From Aplectana chamaeleonis (Eukaryota > Nematoda > Chromadorea > Rhabditida > Cosmocercidae), in assembly GCA_029168955.1 (NCBI GenBank), contig JAPDOI010001347.1:62001-126000 (forward strand): a DNA stretch of 64,000 nt, in the 5' to 3' direction. Under the pieces are notes generated by a model, which saw only the letters and a program-made list of their open reading frames with translations, searched no databases and had not been told where the DNA came from. Each line of letters begins with the position of its first letter. Position 1 is the first letter of the stretch. The position numbers and the translations under genes were made by a program. Below, one piece after another: positions 61,401 through 64,000 of the stretch.

Positions 61401-63955
61401 CTAGCTAGATTTCATCTTCAAACTTTTAGGAGAACCTTTTCAGATGATTTCAAGGCCACTGTATAGCTCACATTTGTGCTACGTCCTCCCAATCCAACGT
61501 TCTGGTTTCTTTCCCTTTTTGATCGTTTTTGATCTACCCGTGAGGACTGAGTGAAATTTTAAAATCTCAAATTGTTTCTTTTTAACTCCTCTACAACCCT
61601 CAAAAGACCGTTTTTCAAAACTCCATTTTATGTTCGAAGTGGTCCCTTGTTAGGGTGAGATTCTGGCTATTTCCAACTATTGTAAATTCAGTCCTTCAAA
61701 TGAATCCGGACCGTGGAACATATGAAAGTTCGTCTTCGGTAGGTTGGAAATCCTCGAAATGAAATCGCTCTAGTCTGAAGTTTGGCTGCCCATCTTATCT
61801 GCATTGGTGGTCCCTTGCTTCTGACCTATGGAAAGACTCTGACGAAGGCGATAAAGCCAAAATGTTATCCAATAAACTGTCCCAACCTCGTGCGAAGCTC
61901 AAGCAGAACTGCAACTACTGATTCAAAACTATGCCGAGATTCATGAAAAGCCGAACATGGCGCCTGTAACAGTTTGAGATGATACGGCTAGGTCTTGAGC
62001 GGGACCGAAAACAGTTTTTCCAACCATGGGAAAGACTTATTCGGAGATCACCGAGGAAGACTCTGAGGAGTGTCAGAGCAGAGCTGGAATTTAGCTACGA
62101 AAAGGAACACTTTAGGCCGGGATCATTCTTCCCGCGAAGCGCGACAGTGCCCTCCAGGCATACCGGTTTTCGGTCGACTTTCATGGCACGCAATTCGTCA
62201 CGTCCCTTCTCACGGGAAGGGTGATCCCGGCTTTTTATGTCTGCTGAACCCTCGGGACACGATGAGCGTTGCAGGATATGACCAAAACCTCTGTATGTAT
62301 TGCCATCCAAACGTATCCTGTTCATAAAATGTGGGAACACAGCTTGAGGCGATGCAACGAGACAAGGGACGAACCTTTGTGAGGGCTCGACTAATGAAGG
62401 GTCAGAGCGAACCTGTTGACTACCTGAAGGTCTCTAATACAGCGCAGACGAGTGGGCAGACGGGGTCTGCGGGCAGGGATTTGGCCAATTCCACCGTTAG
62501 CCATTAGGCGACGACTGAAACGGAAGAAGTATCGGCAAGACTCTTCGCACCACTGTTAGGCTCACACTGTGATTATCACAGAACGGGGCCGCAGCTCTAG
62601 ACGTCTGGAAGGATTTAACTTATATCGAAGGAATAAATTGAAAAAATAGCATGAAAAATAAAAATTATTGGTGATCTATTTGCATAATCATCAAATATCG
62701 CCAAGCTTATTAATCCGAAAATCGCGGTGACGACAAACCTAGGAGGTCGCTTAACAATTGAGACGGAGGAGGGGTCGCACGAATTTTCAACAAAGGGACA
62801 AGGGGGCCGCACCTCTTATGAACCGATCACAGCGCCATGCCTAACTCTGCTTTGCACACTAGACCTTCTTTCGTTCATACCAAATGATGGACTAATGTCG
62901 CCGAGACCGACTTTTACGGTGGAAGCCGGCGTCGACGTTGTCTGGTTGAGCGTGGTCGAGCTCGAGACTGGCTTCTACTTCCCCGCTTCGTGTGGGGGCT
63001 GGTATAAATGGGGATGCCCCGGCCTTTAGATTAACAAGTCATACATGGGTCGTTTCACAGCTCTCCTCACTTGCTCTGCCACGACACCGTGGAAGACTAA
63101 CTTTCGGTATATTCCAGGTGCTTCAATGGTGTTCGGGCGAGCTGAGCATTCTGCTTTCTCTTGTTCGGCGTCATGTCATTGGTTCGTTGATCCTCCATCT
63201 TGTTAAGAATTCTCGAAAAAAAATCTTCTGCCTTCTGGCGATCATAAGTGTTCGAATGCTTTCAGAAGTTGCTCCTGCAATGACCGTACTTGCATTTACA
63301 TGGGGCATCTTAATGAAAACAATGGATGAGTTGACTGCAATGGGTGTTCAGCTCACGTTTGAGGTGGTTATTTTTGCATGCTATGGTTTTTGCTGTACTT
63401 CTGTCTTCCCTAATCCTGTTCCTTACAGGTACACCGGCTTCTAGCACCAGCACTAGAATCTGCGATAGAGACAAATTTCAGTAACATTATGCAGGGAGTG
63501 AGGCTGAGGATGGCGGTGAGTTCAAGATTGCATGGAAGTATTCGTAGTACTTATAATTTTGCGTTTATTAGGAGGAGCGATGGCGACCGTATGGACTAGA
63601 ATCTGAATCAGCGCTCACACGACTGGTAGAGGAACTGTCAGACGTGGGTCTCAACATCGACTGGACTGTGGCTGGAGACAGCCGTGCCGCCGTTTTGCTC
63701 TCTCCACATGCTATTCATTTCGCCCGTGTGGCGCATTCATTGGCGAGAGATTTGGGACCACTCCGGCGGTGAGTCTGATTCGAAACAGTTTCTTCTAGAG
63801 TTCTGAAGCATCTGTTCCTCAATTCAGCTCACCTGCTCGATCTTCGTGCGATCGATGCACGCATGAGCTGTGGAATGAATATCTCCGCCATTTGTCTTCA
63901 TCGATATGTGATAGTACAGTGTATGCGTACACTGCAACCTTTCGTGCTCACTCAG
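52474..63955 (+). CDS. exoc-8: Exocyst complex component 8 (Exo84), 3' end outside window
   Basis: Exons: 52474-52546, 54884-55048, 55112-55192, 56497-56597, 56689-56846, 56984-57097, 58618-58750, 58807-58879, 58979-59042, 59097-59193, 59250-59352, 59414-59592, 63118-63181, 63266-63363, 63429-63515, 63572-63768, 63828-63955. All phases agree, giving 638 residues so far; family members are about 700, so roughly 50-100 residues lie beyond the edge. Residues about 25-110 are the N-terminal coiled-coil core (NVFQNYQQFIDASKEIS, LEQEIYQLSSLL). Residues about 145-245 are a PH domain (LSDRLLIG, NLAVVNVKD, LLVFPEQRYY). The rest is the Exo84 C-terminal helical rod (DEIAWLQELPAELDDCIA). Exo84 tethers secretory vesicles to the plasma membrane as part of the octameric exocyst. 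Intron 3 appears to use a GC donor; all others are GT-AG. Introns 1, 3, 6 and 12 are long and repeat-laden. Confidence 0.93.
52735..52860. repeat. GC-rich short dispersed repeat
   Basis: CGCTATTCATACTGCTCAAC and GCGTTGGAGTATGAATAC are partly inverted, and GCGCGTCACGC matches 36,050-36,300 and 53,180-53,350. It lies in EXOC8 intron 1. Confidence 0.5.
52896..53086. repeat. Palindromic MITE, GGACCGGAATTTGG family (copy 3)
   Basis: The ends GTTCTCCGGACCAAATTC and GACCGGAATTTGGCCCAGAG share the terminal motif with the two copies at 38.2 and 47.9 kb. The interior differs: GCATTTGCGGACTACGG pairs with CCGTAGTCCGCAAATGC, and GTGCCGGGACCA with TGGTCCCAGCAC. It is a divergent family member in EXOC8 intron 1. 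Confidence 0.8.
53444..53879 (-). mobile_element. 5'-truncated LINE 3' fragment, second copy
   Basis: On the - strand this encodes TLAGLRCGHSRNLKAYTHRI, CPDCECAGHDSLRLFSC and a terminal ASFLRL stop at 53,479, closely parallel to 41,815-42,219, followed by GCTGACAAGAAGAAGAAGAC. CCCCCAGTC at 53,435-53,443 and 53,880-53,888 is a likely 9-bp target duplication. It lies in EXOC8 intron 1, antisense to the gene. Confidence 0.78.
55193..56496 (+). other. EXOC8 intron 3 with GC-AG boundaries
   Basis: Exon 3 ends ATGACAG at 55,192 and the next bases are GCATGT; the acceptor TTTTTGCAG ends at 56,496. Joining at this point gives MTGDDKSS in a frame consistent with both neighbours. No GT donor close by restores the frame. 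Noncanonical GC donors are a known minority class, reported to be comparatively frequent in some strongylid nematodes. Confidence 0.75.
55380..55855. repeat. 475-bp foldback MITE in EXOC8 intron 3
   Basis: The arms of about 225 nt (55,380-55,605 and 55,625-55,855) are inverted: CATGAGTCTCCGTTGCCTC against GAGGCAACGGAGACTCATG, GATCAATTTTCGACGTAGAT against CTACGTCGTAAATTGATC, and TTCATTCCAAAT against ATTTGGAATG. The loop is about 20 nt, so the transcript of this intron can form a very long hairpin. Confidence 0.88.
57655..57843. repeat. MITE with GCTGAACACG ends in EXOC8 intron 6
   Basis: GTAGTCTGGGGCGCTGAACA at the left is loosely inverted as TGTTCAGCGCTTCAAAGAAT at the right. The same motif recurs at about 24,357, 34,239, 60,019, 60,297 and 60,427 in both orientations. 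Confidence 0.6.
60287..60455. repeat. MITE-like repeat with GGTGCTGAAT/TTCAGCACC ends
   Basis: GGTTATTCGGGGTGCTGAAT at the left and TTCGTGTTCAGCACCCTAGA at the right form inverted ends. It belongs to the same family as 57,655-57,843 and lies in EXOC8 intron 12 (59,593-63,117). The rest of that intron between 59,600 and 60,280 contains another loose copy near 60,019 and no exon that I can fit. Confidence 0.55.
60861..60918 (+). repeat. Near-perfect 29-bp tandem duplication
   Basis: CCATTGATCAAGGAACAAGT plus CCACGAA is followed directly by a second copy beginning TCATTGATCAAGG. It is in EXOC8 intron 12 and has no apparent role. Confidence 0.9.
61235..61310 (-). mobile_element. tRNA-like head of a SINE
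   Basis: On the - strand GTGGCTCAGTCGGTTAGG is an excellent A box and GGTTCGAATAC a near-perfect B box, about 35 nt apart. The anticodon and acceptor stems do not pair properly, so it is not a working tRNA. It lies antisense in EXOC8 intron 12. The limits of the SINE body are unclear. Confidence 0.6.
62113..62228. repeat. Hairpin repeat related to 25,083-25,201
   Basis: GGCCGGGATCATTCTTCCCG on the left and CGGGAAGGGTGATCCCGGC on the right form inverted ends, and the interior GGTTTTCGGTCGACTTTCAT matches the 25.1-kb copy. It lies in EXOC8 intron 12. Confidence 0.65.
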
Positions 63956-64000
63956 GTAAGGGTATTTCTTCATTCCAACATCTGTTGACCTACCCATTAT

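Noticed and set aside
62992..63444. 150-codon + strand ORF
   Set aside because: It reads through the short intron between EXOC8 exons 13 and 14, which happens to have no stop; the exon model fits the family better.

Overview
This is nuclear DNA of a multicellular eukaryote, most likely a clade V parasitic nematode of the strongylid/hookworm type. The inference rests on tiny introns of 50-80 bp alternating with kilobase introns, TTTCAG-type acceptors, a Tc3-like transposon, RTE and CR1-like retrotransposons, a MULE with a SWIM finger, and many small foldback (MITE-like) repeats. No bacterial operons, rRNA genes or CRISPR arrays were seen, and the species cannot be fixed from the sequence.

Layout. 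Positions 1-32,300 look gene-poor and repeat-rich. They hold a G-rich foldback family (window start and about 20.1-20.7 kb), short hairpin elements, a 5'-truncated CR1-like LINE (6.4-9.2 kb, + strand), a decayed RTE element (10.2-13.5 kb, - strand) with an inverted fragment of its 5' end at 14.2-14.5 kb, and a 1.6-kb Tc3-like element (17,812-19,412) with about 200-bp inverted repeats, TA flanks and a dead transposase. I found no convincing host gene there.

Positions 32,300-64,000 hold three host genes assembled exon by exon. (1) On the - strand, 48,761 to 32,349, a 13-exon gene encodes an approximately 634-residue chromatin-type protein: PWWP domain, Ser/Arg/Lys-rich linkers, a Cys/His cluster and an AT-hook-like motif. 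Exon 2 carries an apparent 1-nt frame disruption. (2) On the - strand, 51,452 to 50,789, a three-exon gene encodes an unrecognised 64-residue charged protein. (3) On the + strand, 52,474 to beyond the right edge, 17 exons encode exocyst subunit EXOC8/Exo84; one intron appears to be GC-AG. Genes 2 and 3 are head to head with about 1 kb between start codons, so that interval probably contains both promoters. Gene 2 lies about 2 kb upstream of gene 1 on the same strand.

The long introns of genes 1 and 3 are filled with mobile DNA: a MULE with a perfect 9-bp target duplication nested inside an older CCC-ended element, three members of a palindromic family sharing the same ends, two short LINE 3' fragments with target duplications, and a tRNA-derived SINE. 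The genes do not form a pathway: one is predicted nuclear, one vesicle-tethering, one unknown. The main interest is the layered transposon record and the unusual PWWP plus Cys/His protein.
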